A DNA stretch of 64,000 nt. Origin: Mucilaginibacter sp. (GTDB lineage: Bacteria; Bacteroidota; Bacteroidia; Sphingobacteriales; Sphingobacteriaceae). Both the position numbers and the translations under genes were made by a program. The DNA is taken from the NCBI GenBank assembly GCA_028288305.1, contig JAQBOA010000008.1:43730-107729 (forward strand), written 5' to 3'. This document shows positions 43,384 through 52,079 of this stretch, piece by piece. Numbering within the stretch: the first letter of the stretch is position 1; the number at the start of each line of letters is the position of its first letter. The notes beneath the pieces were generated by a model, which saw only the letters and a program-made list of their open reading frames with translations, searched no databases and was not told where the DNA came from.

Positions 43384-44142
43384 CTATTCTCCAAGCCATA
43401 GAATGGCATCTTCAAACATTTTATTCTGTATAGTTGAGTTAAAAATTTGATCGCCATGACCCATGTTCATGTAAATCATTTTGTATTTAGTGTTCGTCCA
43501 CACCACAGGTATATCACCGCTGCTAATAATGTCTTTTTTTCCTAATGGATAATTTGATGGGGAAAGCGTAACCAATACTTTCACATCCTTATTATCACGC
43601 GGATCAGGTTTCCATCCGTACCATTCATTTATTGGGGCTATATAGCCTTTGGGCAGGCGTTTAGTAGCAGGATGTGTATTGTCATCGACTATTAACTTCG
43701 CAGGGAGCGGCGGCCAGTTGTTATTGTAAAATATGGCTCCACCCAAAAAATTAACGTACCAGGGCCAATTTGTTGTGTGGTCGTTATACCCAGCCACATG
43801 GAATCCCAGCCAACCGCCACCGTTTTCCATAAATTTTTCGAAAACTTCTCTTTGTGCCTCGGTGTGCGGAAAATCATTAAGCCATATAACAACTTTATAA
43901 TTTTTTAAATTTTCTGTGTTCAGCTTATCCCAATTTTGAGTGGTATCAAAAGCGAAACCTTTTTCAACCGCCATTTTGGAATAAAATTTAATAGCATCTT
44001 TAGCAAAATCAACGTGATCAGATTCCACTATGGTTGAGTAAAAAGCCAGCACCTTGAATTTTGGTGTCTGAGCAAAAGCCACTTCTTTAAGCATCAAAAG
44101 CGACAACAGGCAAAACGCGGTTTTTAGAAGATTTCTTATCAT
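43384..44142 (-). CDS. Secreted ThuA-like protein 1
   Basis: A 252-residue protein with a signal peptide (about 1-25, VAFAQ) and a ThuA domain (class I glutamine-amidotransferase-like fold). Conserved parts are KVLAFYST at the first strand, LKNYKVVIWLND, GGGWLGFHVAGY (about 107-118), HPATKRLP and the C-terminal MIYMNMGHGDQI. ThuA proteins are implicated in trehalose and 3-keto-sugar metabolism, but secreted Bacteroidota members are mostly uncharacterised. Middle gene of an operon with DUF4468 and the amine oxidase. It is the most divergent of the four ThuA paralogues in this region. Confidence 0.88.
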   Translation of the reverse strand: MIRNLLKTAFCLLSLLMLKEVAFAQTPKFKVLAFYSTIVESDHVDFAKDAIKFYSKMAVEKGFAFDTTQNWDKLNTENLKNYKVVIWLNDFPHTEAQREVFEKFMENGGGWLGFHVAGYNDHTTNWPWYVNFLGGAIFYNNNWPPLPAKLIVDDNTHPATKRLPKGYIAPINEWYGWKPDPRDNKDVKVLVTLSPSNYPLGKKDIISSGDIPVVWTNTKYKMIYMNMGHGDQIFNSTIQNKMFEDAILWLGE

Positions 44143-44172
44143 TGATAATGATTAATATTTAAGCCTTATTTG

Positions 44173-44697
44173 TTATTTCATTTGATTTTCAAGAGAAGCC
44201 ATCAACGCTGTCTCATCTGATGCTATTCCTTTAAAAAGTGTTACGTCTTCTACCGACCATGGTTTACCCTGCCTGTAATCCCACCAACGATATTCTATTT
44301 TTGAATATTCGTTAGATATGCCGCTTTCAATTGGCTTTTCATAAAAGCCATTGGCAGTAAAAGTGTATCCTCCATTATATACCTTTATGTTCATCACAAA
44401 TCTCATAAGGTAATAATTGCCGGTGCTGCTGGTTACAATTTTAAATATGCAGCTGCCTGTTATTTCACCTGTTTTTTTATTGGCTGATGTTTTTATCTTT
44501 TCGGTATTTTGGAAATCCTGTTTAAACCACTTTAATGCACGGTTAAATAACTCATCTTGATTAAAATTTGAGTTCAGCTCATAGCTCTTTTCATAATAAA
44601 CCTTCCCATTCTTCATTGGGATATCTATATCGCTTTTCTGGGTAAAGCCTTTCAATGAAAAAAGGATCAGTAAGATGGAAAACTGTATGTTAAGCAT
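44173..44697 (-). CDS. Secreted DUF4468 protein
   Basis: A 174-residue protein with a signal peptide (about 1-19, KGFTQ). The DUF4468 pattern (a TBP-like fold) is seen from about 30: KVYYEKSYELNSNFNQDELFNRALKW in parts, TSANKKTGEITGSC and YYLMRFVMNIKVYNGGYTFTANGF. Function unknown. First gene of the leftward operon that continues to ThuA-like protein 1 and the copper amine oxidase, with gaps of 30 and 48 bases. The shared direct-repeat motif lies 89 bases upstream. Confidence 0.82.
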   Translation of the reverse strand: MLNIQFSILLILFSLKGFTQKSDIDIPMKNGKVYYEKSYELNSNFNQDELFNRALKWFKQDFQNTEKIKTSANKKTGEITGSCIFKIVTSSTGNYYLMRFVMNIKVYNGGYTFTANGFYEKPIESGISNEYSKIEYRWWDYRQGKPWSVEDVTLFKGIASDETALMASLENQMK

Positions 44698-44786
44698 GGT
44701 ATTTACTGATTATTTGTAATATAGTGTTTTTAAAAATAAGCATTCTCAAATATCATAAACCATACGTTCAAACTTAAATTACTTAG

Positions 44787-44803
44787 CCCTACATTAGCAC
44801 TAC
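44787..44803 (-). promoter_or_regulatory. GTAG-N7-GTAG regulatory motif, copy 1
   Basis: On the minus strand it reads GTAGTGCTAATGTAGGG, two GTAG units spaced 11 bases apart. It sits in the divergent region between the DUF4468-ThuA-amine oxidase operon (89 bases upstream of its start) and ThuA-like gene 2. The same sequence recurs at 54013-54030 and, with one change in the core, at 47541-47557. Confidence 0.75.
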
Positions 44804-44876
44804 ACCCTGTTATTTCTAATTCCTGGAAAATTTTTATACTTTCTATCTGGTATTTTCGTTTCTTAATCCTAAATAA

Positions 44877-45647
44877 ATGAAACAACTGCTTGCATTCCTG
44901 AACCTTTTATTATTATTAGTTGCTCTTGGTTACAGAGCAGAATCACAAACTATTAACAAACCAAGGTTCAAAGCTGTAGCCATTGCTGAAATTGGCGGCG
45001 GACACGCCCGTTTTGATACGGCTGCAAAAATCTGGCTTAATAAGTTAGCCCTCGACAGTAATTTTACTATCGATTATATTACGGATACAAAACCTATCAA
45101 TAAAGCTTTTTTACGCAAATACCGGTTGTTTATCCAACTGGATTATCCGCCTTATCCATGGAGCCCTGTTGCTCAAAAGGCATTTGAAAAATACATTGAA
45201 AAAGGTAAGGGAGGCTGGATAGGTTTCCATCACCCAACGTTATTGGGTGTGTTTGACGGTTACCCGATGTGGCAGTGGTATTCCCAATTTATGGGAGGCA
45301 TTGAATTTAAAAAACACATACCTGGTGGTAGCTCTGCCTTGCTTACTATAGAGGATAGGAACCACCCTGCTATGAAAGGCTTATCGGCATCATTTGTAAC
45401 CAAAGATGAGTGGTACATTTATAATAAAAGCCCGCGCCCGAATGTGCATGTGCTGGCGAGCATTGATGAAGCCACCTATGATCCGCAAAAAGATGTTAAG
45501 ATGGGCGACCATCCTGTTATTTGGACCAACGATCATGTAAAAGCAAGGAATATTTATATTGCGATGGGACATTTTCCGAGCCTTTTTCAAGATGAGACTT
45601 ACACCACCCTGGTGCGAAATGCCATTTTCTGGGCTGTAAAAAAGTGA
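44877..45647 (+). CDS. Secreted ThuA-like protein 2
   Basis: A 256-residue secreted ThuA-domain protein (signal peptide about 1-24). Landmarks are FKAVAIAEIGGGHARFDTAAKIW, KYRLFIQLDYPPYPW, GGWIGFHHPTLLG (His pair in the GFHH block), HPAMKGL, DEWYIYNKSPRPNVHVLAS, HPVIWTNDHVKARNIYIAMGHFP. It is close to the protein encoded at 45900-46661, so these arose by duplication. Single gene, transcribed away from the amine-oxidase operon across the motif-bearing region, and followed by a long palindromic element. Confidence 0.88.
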   Translation: MKQLLAFLNLLLLLVALGYRAESQTINKPRFKAVAIAEIGGGHARFDTAAKIWLNKLALDSNFTIDYITDTKPINKAFLRKYRLFIQLDYPPYPWSPVAQKAFEKYIEKGKGGWIGFHHPTLLGVFDGYPMWQWYSQFMGGIEFKKHIPGGSSALLTIEDRNHPAMKGLSASFVTKDEWYIYNKSPRPNVHVLASIDEATYDPQKDVKMGDHPVIWTNDHVKARNIYIAMGHFPSLFQDETYTTLVRNAIFWAVKK

Positions 45648-45724
45648 TTTACAGCAAATAGCTATTTATTTTTTTCAATGTTGTTTAGTTGCTTGGGGTC
45701 TCACAATTACCTGGCGTACAACTA

Positions 45725-45856
45725 CTCATCCGATCTGCGCTTCGCTGGATCACCCTCTCTTTTGCAAGCAAAAAAGAGGGTAAAAACTACAATTTTTTCA
45801 CCCTCTTTACCACTTGTGGTAGAGAGGGTGATCCAGCGAAGCGTAGATCGGGTGAG
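45725..45856. repeat. 132-bp palindromic element with nested hairpins
   Basis: Outer arms of 36 bases (45725-45760 and 45821-45856) are complementary with two mismatches and contain GCTTCGCTGGATCACCCTCT. Inside each arm is a smaller hairpin: CCCTCTCTTTTGC/GCAAAAAAGAGGG and CCCTCTTTACCAC/GTGGTAGAGAGGG. So it consists of two head-to-head REP-type units. It separates two convergent ThuA-like genes. The same unit occurs in the opposite arrangement at 50598-50753. Confidence 0.85.
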
Positions 45857-45899
45857 TAAAATAGCCGACATGCTTAACTAAACGATATTTATTTATATT

Positions 45900-46661
45900 T
45901 TATTTACCGGCAGCCCAAAAAATAGCGTTTGTAAATAATGTTCTGTAATCCTTGCTCTGAAATAATATAGGGGAGTGACCCATAAATATGTAAATGTTGC
46001 GGGCTTTATAATTAGGATTAGTCCACACTACCGGGTGATCCCCGCCCATTTTAACATCAGAGTTGGGCACGTAAGTTGATTCGTTCACCGTCGCCAGTAC
46101 ATGTACATTTGGCCGGGGATCTTTATCATAGGTATACCATTCTTCTTTTTCAACTGTGAATTTCGGTGAAACACCTTTCATAACAGGATGCTGTTTATCT
46201 TCAATATCAACTGTTGCCTTTGCAAAGGTTGCGATATAGTTCTTATACCTGATATCGCCCATAAAATGATGAAACCAATCCCACATCTGGGTTCCGTCAA
46301 ACTCACCTAATAATGTGGCATGATGGAAGCCTATCCACCCACCCTTGCCTTCGGTAATATAGTTTTGGAAAGCTGTTACTGCTTTATCCTTCCAGCCGTA
46401 TGGGGCATAATCCAACTGAATAAATAATTGATATTTAGCTAAATATTTATCGTCTATGCTATCAGTATTCAGGATATAGTCAATCGTAAAATTGCTATCA
46501 GCGGCCAGTTTATCAAGCCATACTCTTGCAACTTTGGAATATTCAATATGGTGTCCTCCATTTTCATAAAGTGCCAAAACTTTAAACCGCGGTGATTTTG
46601 TTTGTGCCATTAAAACACAAACACTAAATAAGCTAAGGAATAATAATACGGTCTTTTTCAT
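45900..46661 (-). CDS. Secreted ThuA-like protein 3
   Basis: A 253-residue secreted ThuA-domain protein (signal peptide about 1-19, VLMAQ). It has RFKVLALYENGGHHIEYSKVA, KYQLFIQLDYAPYGW, GGWIGFHHATLLGEFDG, HPVMKGVSP, KEEWYTYDKDPRPNVHVLA and ARNIYIFMGHSPILF. It is the closest relative of ThuA-like protein 2. Second gene of a leftward pair, 29 bases after ThuA-like protein 4. The GFHH histidines and Asp/Trp around the propeller-like active pocket are conserved among the paralogues. The true reaction is unknown. Confidence 0.88.
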   Translation of the reverse strand: MKKTVLLFLSLFSVCVLMAQTKSPRFKVLALYENGGHHIEYSKVARVWLDKLAADSNFTIDYILNTDSIDDKYLAKYQLFIQLDYAPYGWKDKAVTAFQNYITEGKGGWIGFHHATLLGEFDGTQMWDWFHHFMGDIRYKNYIATFAKATVDIEDKQHPVMKGVSPKFTVEKEEWYTYDKDPRPNVHVLATVNESTYVPNSDVKMGGDHPVVWTNPNYKARNIYIFMGHSPILFQSKDYRTLFTNAIFWAAGK

Positions 46662-46690
46662 AGATTAACGTTTAAAGTAAGTACTTAAAT

Positions 46691-47461
46691 TTATTTTGAT
46701 GCGGCCCAGACAATAGCGTCACGCAGTAGTGTAACATAGTTTTGGTTGGTAAAATCTTCCGGGGAATGCCCGATGCTAATATAGATCATCCGCCTGAAGC
46801 TTTCATTAGTCCATATCACAGGATGATCGCCCATTGGCTTATTTTGTTTATAGGTCGACTCATTAACCGAAGCCAACACACGCACATTGCTGCGCGGGCT
46901 TTTATCCCATTCATACCATTCGTCGGATATTTCGAAAGTTGCAGGCAGATGCATTGTAGCCGGATGTTTATGATCCTCAACCACAACTTTCGCTTTTTGA
47001 AATGCCGGATGCGGCGAATAGAGTACCCCACCCATAAAACCCTCAAACCATTGCCAATAGATTGTACTTTTTGCTAAAAATTCTTTACCCGTTAGCCCAG
47101 CGGCATGTATCCCTACCCAGCCTTTACCTTGTTCTGCAAATTTTTGCAAAGCCGCCTGTTGGCTGTACGACATATCAAAGGGCGCCAATTGCAACATTAC
47201 AAAAACCTGGTAGTTTGCCAGGTTGGCATCATTAATTTTACTGGTATCATCAGTAAAATCAACGTCAAAACTATTCTTTTGACCTAAGTCTTCAAAAAAA
47301 GGCTTAGCAGCTGCTATCATTTTTAAATGATCACTGGCACGCGATGCTACAATAAGTGCTTTAAATGGATGTTGCTGCGCATTAACTTTAAATCCAATTG
47401 CCAAAAGGCAAATAAAAGTTAGTCGTGTCCCTTTTTTTAGCAGCTCATTGATTTTTAGCAT
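46691..47461 (-). CDS. Secreted ThuA-like protein 4
   Basis: A 256-residue secreted ThuA-domain protein (signal peptide about 1-28, KVNAQ). Landmarks are FKALIVASRASDHLKMIAAAKPFF, NYQVFVMLQLAPFD, GWVGIHAAGLTGKEF (GIHAAG instead of GFHH), HPATMHLP, DEWYEWDKSPRSNVRVLAS and RMIYISIGHSPEDF. It is distinct from proteins 2 and 3 but has the same fold. First gene of a leftward pair. A copy of the direct-repeat motif lies 79 bases upstream, between it and the divergent regulator gene. Confidence 0.88.
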   Translation of the reverse strand: MLKINELLKKGTRLTFICLLAIGFKVNAQQHPFKALIVASRASDHLKMIAAAKPFFEDLGQKNSFDVDFTDDTSKINDANLANYQVFVMLQLAPFDMSYSQQAALQKFAEQGKGWVGIHAAGLTGKEFLAKSTIYWQWFEGFMGGVLYSPHPAFQKAKVVVEDHKHPATMHLPATFEISDEWYEWDKSPRSNVRVLASVNESTYKQNKPMGDHPVIWTNESFRRMIYISIGHSPEDFTNQNYVTLLRDAIVWAASK

Positions 47462-47540
47462 AATAATTTTACAGATGTGTATATGAGTGTTTTAACTAAT
47501 CAAATGTGCGCATCCAATTAATGAAAGCCAATTTGTTTGC

Positions 47541-47557
47541 CACTACATTAGTACTAC
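47541..47557 (-). promoter_or_regulatory. GTAG-N7-GTAG regulatory motif, copy 2
   Basis: Minus-strand reading GTAGTACTAATGTAGTG, matching copies 1 and 3 at 15 of 17 bases. It lies in the 181-base divergent region between the ThuA 4-ThuA 3 operon and the Y_Y_Y regulator gene (85 bases before the regulator start), so the regulator could control itself as well. Confidence 0.7.
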
Positions 47558-47642
47558 TAAATACATTTTGGCCTATTAAGCAGCTTGCAAATATCAAAAA
47601 ACACTATATTAACCTTGATTTAATACCACGATAAGGTTTCTA

Positions 47643-50570
47643 ATGAACAAAGTCATTTTTTTAATTGTCTTTTACTTGTTTTCCGTAAGCGCAGCAATTG
47701 CACAAACTACTATAGGATTGCCGGCAATAAGGAACTATAAAAGTACTGATTATAATGCCGCCACTCAGATATATGATTCAAAACAGGATAAAGAGGGAAT
47801 ATTATATTTTGCAAATGATGATGGGCTGTTGACATTTGACGGTAATTATTGGAAGGTTTATCCAATGCCTAATCATACTTCCATAAAGTCCCTGGCAATT
47901 GATCAAAGCGGTAAGATTTATGTGGGTGGGCAGGATGAAGTGGGTTATTTCTATCCAAACCAATACGGCGTTTTAAAATTTCATTCTATTAAACAATTAC
48001 TCCCTGAAAAAGCAAGACAGTTTGCCGATATATGGGATATTGTTATTGATGGCGACCAGGTTTTCTTTCGCACTATTGAAGCAATCTTTCAATATAAAAA
48101 TGATCATATTACAGTATTTGATGCATCAGGGGGCTGGCGTTTTTTAACTAAGGCAGACCAAACTGTATTCGCCTATGATACAGATAAAGGCTTAGTGATA
48201 TTCATAAACGGACATTGGCAATCCTGTTGCGGGAAAACGTCTGTTACAGGAATGGGAATAACCGGCATTACAAGTTTTAGTAAAGATACCCTATTAATAA
48301 CTACTCAAAAACATGGTCTTTATTTATTACATGGTCAAACCCTTACAAAAAAGAATACCCCGGTTGATCCAGTTTTTTTCAATGATCTGATCAACTGCTC
48401 TCAAAAAATAGATTCAAATAGATATGCTATCGGAACGGCGGCCAACGGTGTATTAATTATAGATGCGAAAGGGCAGCTGATCCAAAAATTTTCGAACGGG
48501 GAGGGGCTTCAAAATTCAAACGTATACCATATACTCCTTGATCGGGATAAAAATTTATGGGTTGGGCTTGAAAACGGCGTATCGTTTATTAATTATAATA
48601 CATCCATTAAAAATATATATCCTGTTAAAGGGAACAAAACGGTAAGTACAGCTATCAAAATTTTCGGTCAAAAACTATATATCGGCACTTCAAACGGATT
48701 ATACACTATTCCGTTAGATATTTCTAAAACCGATATAAGCCATTGTAAAGGTGCTTTTACTGAAGTTGGCAATACAAAAGGGCAGGTATGGAGCCTGAAC
48801 GAAATAAACAACCAGCTTTTTTTAGGTCACCAGGATGGAGCCTTTTTAATAGAAAATAATAAGGCTATACCCTTAATGACCAGGCAGGGTGTATGGTCCT
48901 TTCAATCGTTCCTTTCCACCCCGGATATTATCGCAGGTACTTATACAGGCCTTGAGCTCATAAAAAGATCAAATGGCGACGGTTTTATTGATGGGGGAAA
49001 GTTGGCAGGTGTTTATGAGTCTTTAAATAATATTATCATTGACAATTATGGTAATGTATGGGCATCACATCCTTACAGGGGGATTTTTAAGATGCAGCTT
49101 TCCGTCGATAGGAAAGCTATAATTCATTATGTAAAATACACGCAAAACAATGGTTTGCCATCAACTCAAAACAATCATGTTTATTTTATTAATAATAAGG
49201 TATTGGTTGCAACAGAAAAAGGGATTTATGAATATGATTCTACAGCAGATAAGTTTATAGTTTCCGCGTTTTTCGCACCTATCTTTAAAAATACAGCGGT
49301 TGAATATTTTACTAAAGGGAGTAATGGCAACTTGTGGTTTGTAAATAACAGGCGTGTAGGTGTAATTGATTTTAGTAAAAAAAAGTCTCAAAAACCGTAT
49401 GAAGTTATTTATTTTCCGGAATTAACAGATCAAACTGTAAAAGGATCTGAATTTATATACCCCTATAATAATGAGAACATTTTTATTGGGTCAAACGATG
49501 GTGTTTTTCATCTAAATTATAGCCGCTACACACAATCAGCTGCACCATTAAAAGTCGTACTAAGTACAGTAAAAACTATTGCCGAAAAGGATAGTCTAAT
49601 ATTCGGTGGCTATTTTTTCAATATAAATAACCCTGGTCCTGATCAAAGCCTTAAGCAGGTTATAAGTTTGCCTAACCGATGGAACTCTTTTCATTTCGAA
49701 TACTCATCTGGCTTGTATGCACAAAAAGGTAACATCGAGTTTAGCTACAAATTAAAAGGATTCGATAAGGACTGGTCTGTATGGTCAGCTAAGACAGAGA
49801 AAGACTATACCAATTTATCTTATGGCATATACACATTTGTGGTAATCGCACGGAATAATTTGGGTAACGAATCAAAACCAGTTAGTTATACTTTTATTGT
49901 AACTCCGGCATGGTATCAAACTGCCTGGATTTATTTAGTTTATATTTTAATTCTTGTACTCCTGGCAAGAGTTATGGTTTTATGGCAGCAAAAAAGATTT
50001 GCCCTGCATCAAAAGAAATACGACGAAGAACAGGCCAGGCTAAGTTATTTGCACAGTTTGGAATTGGATAGGAATGAAAAAGAGATTATTTCGCTGCAAA
50101 ACAAGAACCTTGAAGCCGAACTGCAGTTTAAAAACAAAGAACTGGCCACTATCACTATGCACCTTGTTGAGCGTGGCGGTATTCTTTTAAATATTAAGCA
50201 GGCATTACTGGCTGTTATCAAAAAATCAAAAATCCCCGATGCCGAACATGAGTTCAGGAGCGTTTTTAGAACACTTAATGAGATTGAAAAAAATGCAGAC
50301 GACTGGAATCAATTTGCAATTTATTTTGATGAGGTACATAACGATTTTTTATCCATTCTTAAATCCAAATTCCCTGAGCTTAGTTCAACCGATTTGAAGT
50401 TATGCACTTATTTAAGACTTAACCTGAGCTCAAAAGAAATAGCGCAGCTGATGAATATTTCACTTAAAGGTGTGGAGATCAGCCGGTACCGTATCCGTAA
50501 AAAACTTAACCTTGCTACCGAAGTTAATTTATATGATTTTTTAATTGAGGCAGTAAAAAAACCGCTATAA
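47643..50570 (+). CDS. Membrane-spanning Y_Y_Y/LuxR-type one-component regulator
   Basis: A 975-residue sensor-regulator. It has a signal peptide (about 1-20, AAIAQ), a large periplasmic beta-propeller (Reg_prop repeats such as YFANDDGLLTFDG and LWVGLENGVSF, about 25-640), a Y_Y_Y domain (about 690-750), one transmembrane helix (about 760-781), a cytoplasmic coiled coil (about 785-845) and a C-terminal LuxR-type helix-turn-helix (about 918-975, SSKEIAQLMNISLKGVEISRYRIRKKL). There is no kinase or receiver domain, so the signal passes directly to the DNA-binding domain. By family it should sense a periplasmic carbohydrate. It sits centrally in the motif-bearing locus and is the best candidate regulator. 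Confidence 0.92.
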   Translation: MNKVIFLIVFYLFSVSAAIAQTTIGLPAIRNYKSTDYNAATQIYDSKQDKEGILYFANDDGLLTFDGNYWKVYPMPNHTSIKSLAIDQSGKIYVGGQDEVGYFYPNQYGVLKFHSIKQLLPEKARQFADIWDIVIDGDQVFFRTIEAIFQYKNDHITVFDASGGWRFLTKADQTVFAYDTDKGLVIFINGHWQSCCGKTSVTGMGITGITSFSKDTLLITTQKHGLYLLHGQTLTKKNTPVDPVFFNDLINCSQKIDSNRYAIGTAANGVLIIDAKGQLIQKFSNGEGLQNSNVYHILLDRDKNLWVGLENGVSFINYNTSIKNIYPVKGNKTVSTAIKIFGQKLYIGTSNGLYTIPLDISKTDISHCKGAFTEVGNTKGQVWSLNEINNQLFLGHQDGAFLIENNKAIPLMTRQGVWSFQSFLSTPDIIAGTYTGLELIKRSNGDGFIDGGKLAGVYESLNNIIIDNYGNVWASHPYRGIFKMQLSVDRKAIIHYVKYTQNNGLPSTQNNHVYFINNKVLVATEKGIYEYDSTADKFIVSAFFAPIFKNTAVEYFTKGSNGNLWFVNNRRVGVIDFSKKKSQKPYEVIYFPELTDQTVKGSEFIYPYNNENIFIGSNDGVFHLNYSRYTQSAAPLKVVLSTVKTIAEKDSLIFGGYFFNINNPGPDQSLKQVISLPNRWNSFHFEYSSGLYAQKGNIEFSYKLKGFDKDWSVWSAKTEKDYTNLSYGIYTFVVIARNNLGNESKPVSYTFIVTPAWYQTAWIYLVYILILVLLARVMVLWQQKRFALHQKKYDEEQARLSYLHSLELDRNEKEIISLQNKNLEAELQFKNKELATITMHLVERGGILLNIKQALLAVIKKSKIPDAEHEFRSVFRTLNEIEKNADDWNQFAIYFDEVHNDFLSILKSKFPELSSTDLKLCTYLRLNLSSKEIAQLMNISLKGVEISRYRIRKKLNLATEVNLYDFLIEAVKKPL

Positions 50571-50597
50571 GCGTAGTCAGTAAATTAAAGATTTCTT

Positions 50598-50753
50598 ACC
50601 CTCTTTGTCGATTTCGACAGAGAGGGTGGACGAGCGGAGCAAAGTCCGGGTGAGTCAGCTAATAAAGTGGCATTAGCGCTAATGCACCGGCGTCGACTCA
50701 CCCCAGCATCGCTTCGCTTGCTGACCCTCTCTTTTGCAAGCAAAAAAGAGGGT
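50598..50753. repeat. Pair of REP-type hairpin units, outward arrangement
   Basis: One unit (ACCCTCTTTGTCGATTTCG... with GGACGAGCGGAGCAAAG and GGGTGAG) and one (CTCACCCCAGCATCGCTTCG... with CCCTCTCTTTTGCAAGC/AAAAAAGAGGGT) lie tail to tail around a spacer of about 45 bases. The second unit shares more than 25 bases with that at 45725-45782. The element separates the regulator gene from the thioredoxin gene. Confidence 0.8.
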
Positions 50754-50792
50754 AAAACAAACTGCATGTAGGGTTAATACTTGAACTGAACT

Positions 50793-51938
50793 TTACTTAT
50801 ATATTCTTCCCATTAAAGGATCATCAAAAATTATCTTCCTTAATTCGTCAAAATCAATTGCACCCTGGTGAGCATACACAATTTTACCGGCAGGATCGAC
50901 CAACATCGTATACGGCAATGCGCCATCCCATTTAGGGTCAACAGCTTCAATCATTTTATACTTATCATCACCTGTATATATATAATTAGGACCGGACGAC
51001 TGTTTGCTAACCAAAAATTTCAAAGCTTTATCCGTTCTTATTGGGTCATCTGCACTGATGCTTACAAACTCCAACCCTCTGTCGCGATACATATGGTTAA
51101 GGATAACAAGGTCTGCGAACTCTGCAACACATGGCCCGCACCAGGTAGCCCATACGTTAATCAATCGTAATTTATCAGTCTGATTTTTTACAAGCACAGT
51201 TATACCCGCCGCGTTTATGGTGTCTAGCTTTACAGGTTCTTTGGCCCATTGTATGGCTGATTTTTCAATCCAGTCATTTTTTTCTTTCCATTTTATGGAA
51301 CATCCAAAGGTTTTAGTAACAGCAACCGGCACTTCCTTTCCGGTTAGCAAGGCATCTATTGCATTTCGCGCATCTAATGAACGTGGTGTTTTAGCTGGGT
51401 TTTCCATATCATCTATACGTCCCTCATAGCGTAACTTTCGTTCCTTGTCAAAAATAAAAACATGCGGTGTTGATACTGGGCCATATTTGTCTGAAGTTAT
51501 CTCCGTATCGCCATCATATAAATAAGGGAAGTTGTATTTAGCATCTTTTGCACGTACCTTCATTTCAGCAAAAGAGTCGCCTAAATCACTATAACCTAAT
51601 TCATCCAAACGAAGCGAACCGGGATTATTGGGATTAATTGCAACAACAGCGACTCCCTTATTGGCATAATCATTTGTTAGTTTAATAATCCTGTCTTCAT
51701 AAGCCTGTGATGTTGGGCAATGATTACATATAAAAACGATCATCAGTACTTTAGCGTTTTTAAAAGAGCCAAGCGTATAAGTTTTTTCATCAATACCGGG
51801 CAAACCAAAATCGGGGGCGCTGGCACCAATGGCTAATGTTTTATGATCATACTGATGAGCCGCATCCTGGGCAAATGTGAAACTTGCCAGCGCCAACAAT
51901 AACGCTATAATGAAGCTCTGGTTGATATATTTTTTCAT
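50793..51938 (-). CDS. Periplasmic two-domain redoxin/thioredoxin-like protein
   Basis: A 381-residue protein with a signal peptide (about 1-23, TFAQ). The first domain (about 37-200) is AhpC/TSA-like with a CNHC motif in FICNHCPTSQAYEDR and a GPVSTPHVFIFD cis-Pro loop. The second (about 245-380) is TlpA-like with WATWCGPC. Both thiol pairs are intact. It would act as a periplasmic thiol oxidoreductase. It follows the GH9 gene on the same strand after a 141-base gap holding a repeat, so cotranscription is possible but not certain. Confidence 0.9.
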   Translation of the reverse strand: MKKYINQSFIIALLLALASFTFAQDAAHQYDHKTLAIGASAPDFGLPGIDEKTYTLGSFKNAKVLMIVFICNHCPTSQAYEDRIIKLTNDYANKGVAVVAINPNNPGSLRLDELGYSDLGDSFAEMKVRAKDAKYNFPYLYDGDTEITSDKYGPVSTPHVFIFDKERKLRYEGRIDDMENPAKTPRSLDARNAIDALLTGKEVPVAVTKTFGCSIKWKEKNDWIEKSAIQWAKEPVKLDTINAAGITVLVKNQTDKLRLINVWATWCGPCVAEFADLVILNHMYRDRGLEFVSISADDPIRTDKALKFLVSKQSSGPNYIYTGDDKYKMIEAVDPKWDGALPYTMLVDPAGKIVYAHQGAIDFDELRKIIFDDPLMGRIYK

Positions 51939-51986
51939 AATTTTAAAATCGGTTTATATATTAATTAATGTGAGCTAGATGTATTT

Positions 51987-52070
51987 GCCTCACCTCTACA
52001 AGGGAGAGGGAGCTTAAAACACCACCTTGCAATTCAAAAGTCCTCTCTTTTGGAGAGGGTTAGGTGAGGC
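51987..52070. repeat. REP-like palindromic element, second copy
   Basis: Ends GCCTCACC and GGTGAGGC, with inner CCTCTC/GAGAGG stems (TCCTCTCTTTTGGAGAGGG). It matches the class of the element at 4404-4514. It separates the GH9 and redoxin genes. Confidence 0.75.
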
Positions 52071-52079
52071 GAACTCACG

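Noticed and set aside
50585..50767. 60-residue open frame on the minus strand
   Set aside because: It lies entirely in the paired REP-type repeat and is an artefact of the repeat's codon content.
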